In this document: positions 1 through 8,268 of the stretch, piece after piece
How positions within the stretch are numbered: the first letter of the stretch is position 1
Layout of the letters: each line of letters begins with the position of its first letter
Assembly (NCBI RefSeq): GCF_000236165.1
Contig: NZ_CM001373.1
Span: 2,029,893-2,093,892, forward strand
Length of the DNA stretch: 64,000 nt
DNA from: Fluoribacter dumoffii NY 23
GTDB lineage: Bacteria > Pseudomonadota > Gammaproteobacteria > Legionellales > Legionellaceae
Direction of reading: 5' to 3'
Position numbers and translations under genes: made by a program
The notes under the pieces: generated by a model
Told to the model about the DNA's origin: nothing
The model's database searches: none
What the model saw: the letters and a program-made list of their open reading frames with translations, nothing else

Positions 1-46
1 TTTCAATTAAAGTTGATTCATCATTCAAGGCCTGACCCCATATGTG
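1..46. repeat. 63-bp hairpin element, copy 1 (truncated by window edge)
   Basis: This is the right part of a dispersed hairpin element whose complete copy lies at 2785-2847. It shows the loop sequence, the right arm ATTCAAGGCCTGACCCC and the trailing ATATGTG. The left arm lies outside the window. It has the same orientation as the two downstream copies. A second CCATATGTG follows directly at 51-59. Confidence 0.8.
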
Positions 47-269
47 TGTGCCATATGTGCTGCATTCTAAAGAATGATGTGCCATTTTGTAAGTAAATAT
101 CAAGGTCTAAATTTTTAATCACAGCACGTTCAGGGTTAGGTTTTTCACATTTCTTTCAAATGTTAAAAGGTGGTGTTTCGCGCAACACGTACTGTATTAG
201 TAAGGAAACGGAAATTACATAAAAAGATTACCTATAATCACTCTATATAAAGTACTAAAGTAACATTTA

Positions 270-1232
270 TCATTTATATTCAGCCTTTGCTGATTCAGCT
301 TTAGCTAGGTCAGCTTTACCTTTGCGATAAGACTCTTCAATGATAGATGGTACTTTATCGGCTAAGGTACCATCTTTCTTCAACCACCCTAATTTTACAC
401 AAGCAGCCCTACTTCTATTATCATTTTGTGCCGCATGTCCCAGAATTTCAGATAATGATTCCTTACCTCCAATAGAGCTCTTTCTTGCAAATTTGAACCA
501 CTCGTTCTCACGAAGCTTCTGATGTACTCGATGGAAGGCTTGCTCAAACACTTTTGGGTCCCTACACTCATTTTTTTGCTCATGTAAGCTTTCTTTTAAT
601 CGTGTGGTAGGACTCCCTATCATAATTGGTAGAGATCCCAGTTTATCTTTCTTCTCTTGTATGGCACGCCGTGCTACTTCAAGATGTCTTGATGGAATAT
701 TAGTGGTGTCAGACCTACTTAGTATACCTTTATCTACTTCCCGACAGGGCATAATGCATCTGTGCGGATGATCAACAGGTAACTCTCTCATCTTCTTTTG
801 ATATGCGTCGTGTGCCAATTCCGGATAAATCATGTTTTGCGGGGGGTATTTAATTTCTAACGCCTTTTGCAAATCACGAATGCGGTCAGCGCTCATATTA
901 CCTTTTGTTATTTCAAGTACGTCTCCTGGTTTATAATCCGTATCTTCATAAAATTTCCAGCCACCTGTAGTTAACCGCAAACGGATAGGTTCTTTTGGTA
1001 TAAAATCTTTTTTATTCCAATCGTAAGAACGGGATTCAACAGTTAAGACGCCCACTTCACTACTCTTGCGTATTAGCCATAAATCATTACTGTTAGAAAT
1101 TATTCTATTCTGTTCAGCTTTATCCAGGTGCGGAAAATTTACGGAAAGCAAGGCTTGAGCCTCTTCATGCGTCATTTGATCAAAGATATCAAAATTAAAT
1201 TGTGGTGGTGTTGTCTCAGTTTGAGTATACAT
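270..1232 (-). CDS. Putative SH2-domain protein, candidate Dot/Icm effector
   Basis: The 320-residue protein has no signal peptide or membrane segment. Residues about 20-127 fit the order of an SH2 fold: a first helix with EEAQALL (23-29), a beta-B strand with WLIRKSS (52-58) matching the FLVRxS phosphotyrosine pocket with Arg55, a beta-C strand VGVLTVES (60-67), a beta-D strand IRLRLTTGGWKFY (83-95) and a second helix MSADRIRDLQKAL (113-125). SH2 domains with long loop insertions are known in Legionella, and translocated examples bind host phosphotyrosine proteins. The C-terminal 190 residues are not recognised; they are hydrophilic and end in a charged helix (AKAESAKAEYK). The ribosome site is weak (AGAAAG directly before ATG). 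The gene lies between copies 1 and 2 of the hairpin element. The SH2 reading rests on motif order only, so an unrelated fold remains possible. Confidence 0.6.
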   Translation of the reverse strand: MYTQTETTPPQFNFDIFDQMTHEEAQALLSVNFPHLDKAEQNRIISNSNDLWLIRKSSEVGVLTVESRSYDWNKKDFIPKEPIRLRLTTGGWKFYEDTDYKPGDVLEITKGNMSADRIRDLQKALEIKYPPQNMIYPELAHDAYQKKMRELPVDHPHRCIMPCREVDKGILSRSDTTNIPSRHLEVARRAIQEKKDKLGSLPIMIGSPTTRLKESLHEQKNECRDPKVFEQAFHRVHQKLRENEWFKFARKSSIGGKESLSEILGHAAQNDNRSRAACVKLGWLKKDGTLADKVPSIIEESYRKGKADLAKAESAKAEYK

Positions 1233-1352
1233 CTTTCTAGCGCCTACAACGTGAGTTACTGTTTATATAACAAGTATATATCCATATGTTATATATTTGA
1301 CCATTTGAAAAAATAAAATGCATAAAGAATAAATTTATCTATAGGGGCTTAA

Positions 1353-1415
1353 GGGTCAGGCCTTGAATTGTGAATTTTCAATTAAAAGTTGATTCCTCAT
1401 TTAAGGCCAGACCCC
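1353..1415. repeat. 63-bp hairpin element, copy 2 (imperfect)
   Basis: The copy has left arm GGGTCAGGCCTTGAAT, a loop with GAATTTTCAATTAAAAGTTG, and a right arm TTAAGGCCAGACCCC that has drifted from the perfect arm seen at 2831-2847. ATATGTG follows, as in the other copies. It sits between the SH2-like gene and the monooxygenase gene. Confidence 0.85.
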
Positions 1416-1484
1416 ATATGTGCTTGAATTGTTTTTACCACTATGATCAATTATCATATAAAATTAAAGTTTAACGAAAACTCC

Positions 1485-2657
1485 ATGTCCAAAATACAAA
1501 GAATCCTAGTAATTGGCGCCGGTGTCGCCGGCCCTGCTGTATGTTACTGGCTGAAAAAATTTGGCTTCTCACCCACACTAATTGAAAAAAATTCTTCTCC
1601 GAGAAAAAGTGGTTACGCGATCGACATTCGTGGAATTGCCACGAGTTTAGTTAAAAAGATGGGCATATATGAAGAGATATATGCTAAACGGACTCAGATA
1701 CAAAATGGCTGTTATGTAAATGCCCAAGGTAATATCCTGCATCAAGAAGAAGGGGCAAAGTTTGGTTTTAGAAAAGAAGATGAGATTGAGCTTGTTCGCG
1801 GCGAATTAGTTGAGATCTTAATGCAGTTAATTAAAGGAATTCCTTGTTATTATGATCGAAATGTAGAACAAATAGAACAGCAAAAAGATGGGTTAAAAGT
1901 TATCTTCAATGGCGGCCTTACTGAACAGTACGACTTAGTAATAGGAGCTGATGGCTTACATTCATCCACCCGACGAATGGTTTTCTCTAAAGAAGAATAT
2001 AACTTAGTTTCTCTGGGTTCATATATTAGTGTATGTAGCATACCCAATTATCTTAATTTAAATAAGAGTGAGTTTCTTTTTGAATTGGATCAAAAACTTA
2101 TCCATCTAAGTAACGATCGAACCCCAACTATGGCGCATGCTGGTTTTATGTTTCGTTCTAATCACCAATTAAATGATATTCGCGATGAACAGGAACAGAA
2201 AGAGTTTCTTCGCACTACTTTTCGGGATCTAGGCTGGGAATCAAACAAGATACTTGAGCTTATGGAACAAAGTAATGATTTTTATTTTGATGCGATAATG
2301 CAAGTAAAAATGAAGTCGTGGACTAAAGGAAGAGTTGCGCTCCTTGGTGATTCTGGTTATTGCGCCTCACCTTTGTCTGGCCAAGGAACAAGTTTAGCCT
2401 TAGTGGGCGCTTATATTTTAGCAGGAGAATTACAAGCAGCTAGAGATAACCACGCTAATGCCTTTGACAAATATAACCAGTTACTACGTCCTTATGTGCA
2501 GATGAATCAAGATTTTGGCGTCTGGGTTAGTAATACCTTTCTTTTGCCTGATGAGGTCTCTAAAGAAGCAGTGGAAGAAAGAGCAGCTAAAGCAATGGCT
2601 GAATTACACAATGCAGCTCATGCTATGGTCTTGCCAGAATATAAAACAACTAGCTAA
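1485..2657 (+). CDS. FAD-dependent monooxygenase, TetX/PHBH-like
   Basis: From the second in-frame ATG the protein has 390 residues. It opens with a beta strand and the dinucleotide-binding motif VIGAGVAGPA (residues 9-18), has the central DG motif (GADGLHSSTR), and near the C-terminus the flavin-binding GD motif GDSGYCASPLSGQGTSLAL. These three motifs in this order define group A flavoprotein hydroxylases, and the last resembles TetX-type enzymes. The substrate cannot be told: this class covers tetracycline-inactivating enzymes and many aromatic hydroxylases. An upstream ATG at 1443 would add 14 residues before the strand; neither start has a good ribosome site. The gene lies alone between hairpin copies 2 and 3, consistent with accessory DNA. 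Confidence 0.85.
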   Translation: MSKIQRILVIGAGVAGPAVCYWLKKFGFSPTLIEKNSSPRKSGYAIDIRGIATSLVKKMGIYEEIYAKRTQIQNGCYVNAQGNILHQEEGAKFGFRKEDEIELVRGELVEILMQLIKGIPCYYDRNVEQIEQQKDGLKVIFNGGLTEQYDLVIGADGLHSSTRRMVFSKEEYNLVSLGSYISVCSIPNYLNLNKSEFLFELDQKLIHLSNDRTPTMAHAGFMFRSNHQLNDIRDEQEQKEFLRTTFRDLGWESNKILELMEQSNDFYFDAIMQVKMKSWTKGRVALLGDSGYCASPLSGQGTSLALVGAYILAGELQAARDNHANAFDKYNQLLRPYVQMNQDFGVWVSNTFLLPDEVSKEAVEERAAKAMAELHNAAHAMVLPEYKTTS

Positions 2658-2784
2658 GCCGTTTGAATAGCAAATCAGTTTATCAACCAGTCGTCTAAAT
2701 AAAAGATTATATATTCAAAATGGAAATCCTTAACACGAAAGGCTCTACCCCAAATAAGGGAGGGCATTTTAATCCAAAGACTTA

Positions 2785-2847
2785 GGGGTCAGGCCTTGAA
2801 TTGTGAATTTTCAATTAAAGTTGATTCATCATTCAAGGCCTGACCCC
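2785..2847. repeat. 63-bp hairpin element, copy 3 (perfect arms)
   Basis: The arms GGGGTCAGGCCTTGAAT (2785-2801) and ATTCAAGGCCTGACCCC (2831-2847) are a perfect 17-bp inverted repeat around a 29-base loop, followed by ATATGTG. Size and form fit a REP or MITE-like non-autonomous element. From memory, palindromes of the GGGGTCAG type accompany REP-associated tyrosine transposases in gammaproteobacteria; no such transposase gene is in this window. Confidence 0.9.
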
Positions 2848-3127
2848 ATATGTGCGCCACGCATTCACCGCATTTTTGTGCTGTTTACCCCACGTATTTT
2901 AATAAAAATTCATTATTAATCATATGGATATGATGTATATTTATATCATGCGAAAGGTGTGTGCGACAAGAAGTCGTTAATTAAGTTGTAAGTAAAAAGG
3001 ATTCTATGAAATTATCCGTGTCGTCGGATGAATGGGAGATAAAATAAGCCTCCCCGACAATGTATAAAATTACAGTTGAGGGGCAATCTTTAGGGTTTTT
3101 TTTACCTATTATTATTTATGAATAAAA
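2848..3127. other. AT-rich intergenic stretch, no gene recognised
   Basis: Together with copy 3 of the hairpin this forms a 470-base gap. The only open frame with a ribosome site (AAGG at 2997-3000) encodes 13 residues from ATG 3006 and has no support. No RNA gene or clear terminator is visible. Confidence 0.5.
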
Positions 3128-3961
3128 TTAGTTTAGGAATTCATTAATCATAATCAAATAGGATAGCAGGCTGATACATCTAAGACTATTAGCTTCCTTA
3201 GGATAGTCTAGATCTAACCCATGAAGTATACCATGTCTATTTAATGGGCCATAAAAAGGATCGTTTTCTCTCTTTTCGTTTAAATCTCTTGTATATTCAG
3301 ATAAACTTAACTGATTAGTAAGTAATTTAAGAAATGCCGATGATAGTGGTGTTCGATTTTTATCTAGTATTTTAACTTTCTCTTTTATATTCCCCTCAAA
3401 CTTAGTAAATAAATGACAACCAAATATATCATGACAAATTCCATCTGATTGAGCTAATAACACTGGAATACTAAGGGCATATTTTCCTTCTTTATGAGCT
3501 ATAAAAGCTTGTTGAATTATTTCTTTTCGTGGTACCCATTTGCTACAAACATCTTCTTCAATGGAACCCACCAATGATCTTGTAAATGTTAATAGTGATT
3601 CTTCTATTTCTAATTCCTTTTCAAAATAATCGTTGTCCTCAAGGGAGGGTAAATTTGCAATAGCTTTTTTAAATCTCATTACTTGTTGAAAATATAAATA
3701 CTTTGCTGAAATAAACCACCCTCTCTTCAAAAAATAAGGCCAAATTGTATAAGTAATAGCATCCGCCATAGATTGGTTTTGGTTTATGATATTCTTTGTA
3801 AATTTCTCTACCTGGGTTTGCTTTACAAAAAGTTCAGTAATATCGGGACATTGGGTTAGTTTTCTTAACTTCTTAGTTATTTCATCAGTAATTTTTTGAT
3901 TTTGTTTTATATAGTCTTCAAGAGCTGATTTAAATAATGGCAAAGCTTTTGTATTATCCAT
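3128..3961 (-). CDS. HEPN-like protein of unknown function
   Basis: The start chosen gives 277 residues and has AAAGG ten bases upstream; a GTG at 3997 would add 12 residues. The protein is mostly helical and has no signal peptide. Near the C-terminus it reads LNRHGILHG followed by a long hydrophobic helix. This matches the R-x4-H signature (Arg242, His247) of HEPN ribonuclease domains, as found at the end of several abortive-infection and toxin proteins. I do not recognise the N-terminal part. It is transcribed away from the DUF3644 gene, another HEPN-like protein, about 430 bases off. A role in RNA cleavage or phage defence is an inference from the motif and context. Confidence 0.55.
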   Translation of the reverse strand: MDNTKALPLFKSALEDYIKQNQKITDEITKKLRKLTQCPDITELFVKQTQVEKFTKNIINQNQSMADAITYTIWPYFLKRGWFISAKYLYFQQVMRFKKAIANLPSLEDNDYFEKELEIEESLLTFTRSLVGSIEEDVCSKWVPRKEIIQQAFIAHKEGKYALSIPVLLAQSDGICHDIFGCHLFTKFEGNIKEKVKILDKNRTPLSSAFLKLLTNQLSLSEYTRDLNEKRENDPFYGPLNRHGILHGLDLDYPKEANSLRCISLLSYLIMINEFLN

Positions 3962-3982
3962 AGTAAATAGACCTTTAATTTT

Positions 3983-4002
3983 TGTCGGACCCAACACCGA
4001 CA
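3983..4002. repeat. Short hairpin TGTCGG/CCGACA
   Basis: TGTCGG (3983-3988) and CCGACA (3997-4002) form a small stem with loop ACCCAACA, followed by a run of T. A related, stronger palindrome with the same TGTCGG start lies at 5703-5718, on the other side of the DUF3644 gene. It overlaps the leader of the divergent HEPN-like gene. Confidence 0.45.
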
Positions 4003-4393
4003 GTTTTTTACATCAGATTTTTTAACCCAACCTTTATTTTAGATATTTCAAGTTCGATATTACTTGAGATCGAGATAAATTGTGTTCGCTATTTAAACTT
4101 GTATAGTACCTTTTCTTCTTGTTTACCCGTTACAATATTAATTTCGTCTAATCCCTTCTTGATTATCTTTTCTCAGCATTTTTATATTTTGTCATATTAA
4201 TTTCCTTTTAAAATTAATTAAAAGTATAGCAAAATCTCATTTTTTCATCATATTGGTTAAATATCTAGGTATATAATATGATGAATCATTGAAACATTTG
4301 ATAGAAAAAGTTTAATTTCAGAATACGTCGCACATTGACCAAAAAGCGCAAATTTGCTTACAATTATTATCGGGACAACTTTGCGAGTACCAA
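4003..4393. other. Intergenic region between divergent HEPN-type genes
   Basis: This very AT-rich stretch separates two divergent genes and must hold both promoters. Possible minus-10-like hexamers are numerous because of base composition, and I cannot single one out. No open frame with a credible ribosome site was found. Confidence 0.4.
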
Positions 4394-5614
4394 ATGTCAC
4401 GTTACCATCGCATTGATATGGCCTATGCTTTTCTTTTGGAAAAAGAAAAAACTGCTGCCCCATTTTCTATTGAAGAGCTAGCTGAATATGTAGGTTGGAC
4501 AAGTGAATCTTGTAAAACCTATGTTTCAAAGCGATGGTTTCAATATCTAAACAAAAGATCAGATAATAAATATGACGTCAGAGGAATCTCCTCATTAAGC
4601 CAGAATAATTTTCGTATTCTACACAGCCAAAAACTTATGGAAGTAAATGATGTATCTGAAAGAAGCCTATTAATCAAAAAAGCTAAGGAATTTGCTCTTT
4701 TAGGTGTAGCTGTTTATAACAATCCTTTTACAGAAGTTAAAACTTATGGCTTTATTGTTAATATTGTTATTGCATTTACCTCTCTGTTTCATGCTATTTT
4801 CCATAAAAATTCTATTGATTTTTACTATAAAGACGAACAAGGTAACTATCTTCAAATCGATGGAGAATACAAAGCATGGGAACTCAGCACTTGCTGTGAT
4901 CAATATTGGGAAAGAACTACACCAGAAAAAGCCAATTTGAAGTTTCTTATAGGATTAAGAAACAAAATTGAACATAGAAATTTACCACATATAGATTTAA
5001 TGGTCGCAGGTTATTGTCAAGCAGCCTTATCAAATTTTGAAACACTAATGGTTGAAGAATTTGGTGAACATCATGCATTACTAACAAATTTGGCAATCGC
5101 AATGCAACTAACCCGTGTAGCAACAAAACAACAAGAGATTGCATTAAAAATTTTTCAGAAGGATAACTATCAGGTCATTAAACAATTTATGGAAACTTTC
5201 AACAATGATTTATGCAATGACGAAATTTTAGATAGTCAAAAATATCGCATTAGAGCCTTTCTTATACCCAAAATAGGTAACCACCAAAATTCATCTGATT
5301 TGGCCATTGAGTTTGTTAATGCAAAAAATCTAAATGCTGATGAGTTAGCAAATTACAATCATGCAATTGCATTAATAAAAGGTGTTGAGTCTCCGTTTAA
5401 ATTAAGACCCAAAAAAGTTGTAGACCAAGTAAAGGAACAAATCCCAGAATTTAACATGAGTCAACATACACGTTGCTGGAAACAATTTAAAGCTAGGCCT
5501 ACAAAAATTAATCCAAAATTCAAAGGTAAATATGCTGCTTATATCGAAGGATTTGATGGTTACTTATATTCGCAAGAATGGGTAAATTTCTTAATAAATG
5601 AACTTACAAAATAA
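4394..5614 (+). CDS. DUF3644 family HEPN-like protein
   Basis: The 406-residue protein starts with a winged-helix-like segment (residues about 8-60, FSIEELAEYVGWTSESCKTY). The DUF3644 core follows, with TEVKTYGFIVNIVIAFTSLF near 113-132 and GLRNKIEHRNLPHID at 187-201. The R-x4-H pattern (Arg189, His194) with neighbouring Asn is the HEPN nuclease signature. DUF3644 proteins are found in variable islands and are often annotated near restriction or abortive-infection genes; their activity has not been settled as far as I know. The gene is flanked by two related short hairpins (3983, 5703) and stands next to another HEPN-type gene. The family call is fairly secure; a defence role is inferred. Confidence 0.75.
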   Translation: MSRYHRIDMAYAFLLEKEKTAAPFSIEELAEYVGWTSESCKTYVSKRWFQYLNKRSDNKYDVRGISSLSQNNFRILHSQKLMEVNDVSERSLLIKKAKEFALLGVAVYNNPFTEVKTYGFIVNIVIAFTSLFHAIFHKNSIDFYYKDEQGNYLQIDGEYKAWELSTCCDQYWERTTPEKANLKFLIGLRNKIEHRNLPHIDLMVAGYCQAALSNFETLMVEEFGEHHALLTNLAIAMQLTRVATKQQEIALKIFQKDNYQVIKQFMETFNNDLCNDEILDSQKYRIRAFLIPKIGNHQNSSDLAIEFVNAKNLNADELANYNHAIALIKGVESPFKLRPKKVVDQVKEQIPEFNMSQHTRCWKQFKARPTKINPKFKGKYAAYIEGFDGYLYSQEWVNFLINELTK

Positions 5615-5702
5615 GAATTGCGCAACACAAACAAGTTAAATTGGGGGCAAATGATACAACCTACTCTTGCTACGAATCAGTTTAAAGAATAACATCGATT
5701 TT

Positions 5703-5722
5703 GTCGGGCCAAGGCCCGAGCT
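5703..5722. repeat. Palindrome CGGGCC-AA-GGCCCG
   Basis: The stem CGGGCC (5705-5710) and GGCCCG (5713-5718) closes on a two-base loop, within TGTCGGGCCAAGGCCCGAGC. It follows the DUF3644 gene by about 90 bases. The same opening bases occur in the weaker hairpin at 3983. Confidence 0.6.
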
Positions 5723-5811
5723 ACGCTTGCTATAACGTTATTAGCGATAACCCAACCACATAAAACTTATATTTACTATAATATTGTTAATAGCAAATGG
5801 GGGTAATTAAT

Positions 5812-6222
5812 ATGCTCAAAGTAACAATACATTTTTTTGTTTTATGTGCCTTTTGCTCATCTTCATTTGCTGACATATACATTCGGAAAGATGAAAAAGG
5901 GATAACTCACTTTTCCGATACTCCAGAGCCAGGGGTATATTATGATAATCAGGGACAAAAAAGTATAAATTTAGAAAATGCAAAAGCAGTATTATCGAAA
6001 AAGCTACCGGAAATATATTGTTCCTCTATGCTACAAAGTAATGTCCACCTTTTTGTTGAAAAATTTAGTAATCTTGAAGATTGTTTAAGCAAAATGACCG
6101 AAATTAACAGGTTATGTTATGATCTAATGATAGAAAAATTCCCCCCACAAATAGAAGGCTCTCAAGTTGATGACTTTATTTCCAATATTGAGGATTGTTA
6201 TAAGGCTCACCTAAATTTATGA
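5812..6222 (+). CDS. Secreted protein with DUF4124-like N-terminus
   Basis: The ATG at 5812 is preceded by the ribosome site GGGGGT at 5799-5804, which rules out the upstream ATG at 5797 because that codon overlaps the site. The 136-residue product has a signal peptide (LKVTIHFFVLCAFCSSSFA, cleavage near residue 20). Next comes DIYIRKDEKGITHFSDTPEP, which matches the short DUF4124 module (Y-x-W/D-x-G-x-x-H-F-S-D-x-P). The rest contains several cysteines and is not recognised. A periplasmic location is likely. Function is unknown. Confidence 0.65.
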   Translation: MLKVTIHFFVLCAFCSSSFADIYIRKDEKGITHFSDTPEPGVYYDNQGQKSINLENAKAVLSKKLPEIYCSSMLQSNVHLFVEKFSNLEDCLSKMTEINRLCYDLMIEKFPPQIEGSQVDDFISNIEDCYKAHLNL

Positions 6223-6506
6223 GTAAGCAACATTCTTGAGATATGCAGTATTTAGTAAATAGCATTTAACAACAACTTACCCTAAGCAGTGAAGTCATAC
6301 TCATTCTTTTTATATAAGATTATGAAAGCTAAATGGAAATAAACGTTGGTTATCGAACTGTTTTGGAAGCAAACTGGTAAATTAGAGTATCTTGACGCCT
6401 ATGTTACCAAACCCATCATTTTGCGAATTAACGAAAAGGAGTTCGCTTTTTGCCTTAATACTATTATCTTCACCAACTCATAGAAACATAGTGATTTAAA
6501 TTAAGG

Positions 6507-6782
6507 CTATTCTATCCGTTGAAATCGAGGAACTGTTTTTCCATTATGAATGACATTCTCAAAAAACATTTGCATAGGGCGAACCCAAAGCTGGTTATCC
6601 CCAAATTGATCACAATGATAAAGTGCTTTGTACACTATCATATCTTCATCTGTCTCACTATGACGAGCTTGGCCAATAACTTCATATAGTTTTTCGTTTT
6701 TATAATGTCTGTATTTTCCACATATAATAGGATCAGCTAACATTAACTCACTCTCACGTGATTCATAGTCATTAATACTCAC
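6507..6782 (-). CDS. DUF1653 domain protein
   Basis: The 91-residue protein matches the DUF1653 pattern throughout: GKYRHYKNEKLYEVIG (22-37), ARHSETDEDMIVYKALY (39-55), then LWVRPMQMFFENV and a C-terminal VPRFQRIE. The family is small, widespread and cytoplasmic; no biochemical function is established to my knowledge. It stands alone at the edge of the accessory block, transcribed towards the left, about 130 bases from tRNA-Pro. Confidence 0.85.
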   Translation of the reverse strand: MSINDYESRESELMLADPIICGKYRHYKNEKLYEVIGQARHSETDEDMIVYKALYHCDQFGDNQLWVRPMQMFFENVIHNGKTVPRFQRIE

Positions 6783-6830
6783 AAGATTTCAAAATTATAG
6801 AATACAGTTAGTTTTCACTGATTGGTTTAT

Positions 6831-6865
6831 GGTACCATTTTGCGATCGGTACCAAAACTGGTACC
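6831..6865. repeat. Three GGTACC palindromes beside tRNA-Pro
   Basis: GGTACC occurs at 6831, 6848 and 6860, each followed by ATT or AAA, about 50-80 bases beyond the 3' end of tRNA-Pro. No integrase gene is adjacent. Such remnants can be left where elements have integrated at a tRNA 3' end, but no duplicated tRNA end was found in the window. Confidence 0.4.
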
Positions 6866-6914
6866 AAATATTTCTGAAGGGGTTTGGATAACTTTATAAA
6901 ACCCTTACTGGGCT

Positions 6915-6991
6915 TGGTCGGGACGGAAGGATTTGAACCTTCGACCACTAGCACCCCATGCTAGTACGCTACCAGGCTGCGCTACGCCCCG
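6915..6991 (-). tRNA. tRNA-Pro (anticodon GGG)
   Basis: Read on the minus strand the 77-base gene starts CGGGGCG, which pairs with CGTCCCG at the 3' end with one G-T wobble. The D arm is GCGCAGCCTGGTAGCGC-like. The anticodon stem CTAGC/GCTAG encloses the loop ATGGGGT, so bases 34-36 are GGG (proline). The T arm contains GGTTCAAATCC, and CCA is encoded after discriminator A (6915-6918). The 3' end points to the accessory region on the left. Confidence 0.95.
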
Positions 6992-7057
6992 ATTAGGTGG
7001 CAAATGATAACTAAGTCTGAGGGAAATAACAAGAGCTTATGTTGCTTTCTTTCGTAG

Positions 7058-7083
7058 CCTGGGTTGGAAAACCGTAACCCGGG
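7058..7083. repeat. REP-like hairpin CCTGGGTT/AACCCGGG
   Basis: CCTGGGTT (7058-7065) pairs with AACCCGGG (7076-7083) apart from one wobble, followed by ATTTTTT on the plus strand. It belongs to the recurring GCCTGGGT palindrome family (see 12243, 32011, 58622, 62720). Confidence 0.6.
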
Positions 7084-7142
7084 ATTTTTTAATTTAGCCT
7101 GTACTCCAACTGTTTTGCCGCTCCTTGCACTCGCTCCATGGT

Positions 7143-7652
7143 CTAATGTTGAGGGATAATTCTTTTGGAGCTTGCTGAAAGGACGAAAGCGCAGGCATTA
7201 ACTCCTGAATTACATAAAACTTCACTTTCTTTTTTCGTCCAGTATTCCCCATAGGGTTGCACTATTTGGTTCACCGAGGGCGAGAGATGGATGGTCATCC
7301 ATAAATAGGTTCCTTTGTCATCCGGGTTTGGCCAATGATAGTAGCAGACCAGATTATTACTTGAGTTAACCAGGGCTTGCATAAAACCAATCTTCTCAGG
7401 TGCTTTCCAACCCTGATAATCCATTTGCCAAAATAACGTCCCGACCTGGAATGCTTCAGGGTTGTATTGATGCTTCACCACTTCTTGCGCTGGAGGGCAA
7501 AAGTAAAGTTCCTGGGGCTGGCTGCCATGATCTATTTTTTCCCATACGTGGTTGATGAAATTCTGGATTGGTGCATTGTAATAACTACCAACTGCAATAC
7601 CCACTATAAAAATAAACAGGATTAATAAACTATTTTTTAAAAATCGATTCAC
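7143..7652 (-). CDS. Hypothetical membrane-anchored protein
   Basis: The GTG start at 7652 has GGGAG seven bases upstream and gives 169 residues; a TTG two codons earlier is the alternative. One hydrophobic segment (LLILFIFIVGIAVGSYY, about residues 9-25) should anchor the protein in the inner membrane or act as a signal peptide. The rest would be periplasmic. It contains four cysteines (in FCPPAQ, LVCYYHW, VLCNSG and NACAF) that could form disulfides. I do not recognise the family. Confidence 0.7.
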   Translation of the reverse strand: MNRFLKNSLLILFIFIVGIAVGSYYNAPIQNFINHVWEKIDHGSQPQELYFCPPAQEVVKHQYNPEAFQVGTLFWQMDYQGWKAPEKIGFMQALVNSSNNLVCYYHWPNPDDKGTYLWMTIHLSPSVNQIVQPYGEYWTKKESEVLCNSGVNACAFVLSASSKRIIPQH

Positions 7653-7716
7653 TTGCAAGCTCCCGGTACGAACTCCCCAAGTCTACAATAAATACTCGAG
7701 GAGAGAACCCATTTCT

Positions 7717-8073
7717 TTATAATAAGGTTTTAATCTTCTGGGCTTCAAATTTGGAATGTGAGATTTGAATGTATTGTTTGCAGCTTAATAGCTCCGCATA
7801 CTGCAAGGCTGCTACGGCGTTATTCAAAATCTCTTTAGCTACATCAGAAGAATCCTCCATGATCAAAAGGGCTGCAGTACTCATTTGCACTGAGGCCATG
7901 TAGAGCTTGTTAATACAGATCTTTTTTTCCTGAGTATCCGCTAAAGAGACAATCACCCGGGATAGCTCATAGCATTGATTGGCCAAAAATTCTTTACTTG
8001 GCCCGGAATGCACATTCATAGTGAATACAGGTAAACTTAATATTAACGCTCTTTTTAAGATCATTTTAACCAT
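7717..8073 (-). CDS. Small secreted helical protein, hypothetical
   Basis: The ATG at 8073 with CAGGAG six bases upstream is preferred to the longer frame from 8118, giving 118 residues. Residues 1-23 look like a signal peptide (MVKMILKRALILSLPVFTMNVHS). The mature part is helical and has three cysteines (QCYEL, KICIN, SCKQY). No family recognised. It follows the same direction as the next gene to the left but is separated from it by about 60 bases. Confidence 0.65.
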   Translation of the reverse strand: MVKMILKRALILSLPVFTMNVHSGPSKEFLANQCYELSRVIVSLADTQEKKICINKLYMASVQMSTAALLIMEDSSDVAKEILNNAVAALQYAELLSCKQYIQISHSKFEAQKIKTLL

Positions 8074-8268
8074 GGGATACTCCTGTAAGTTGCTAAATAA
8101 ACCTGCTTCTTCACACAATCCGATGCATGAAGAATAAGTCCCAAATCAAGAAAGGAACTACTGTTAAACTCTACCAATGCCAATTGACAGAACAAAAAGT
8201 AACCCGGATCAAATTTCCAGGTTACAAAAAGTCATTGATCCTGGTGATTAACCGTTTTTGTGCCTGGT

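Noticed and set aside
3006..3047. 13-codon open frame with a ribosome site
   Set aside because: Too short to support without conservation or expression data.
5636..5755. Possible integron attC site after the DUF3644 gene
   Set aside because: GTTAAAT and ACCCAAC match core-site patterns, but their order is the reverse of an attC site on both strands and no paired inner boxes are present.
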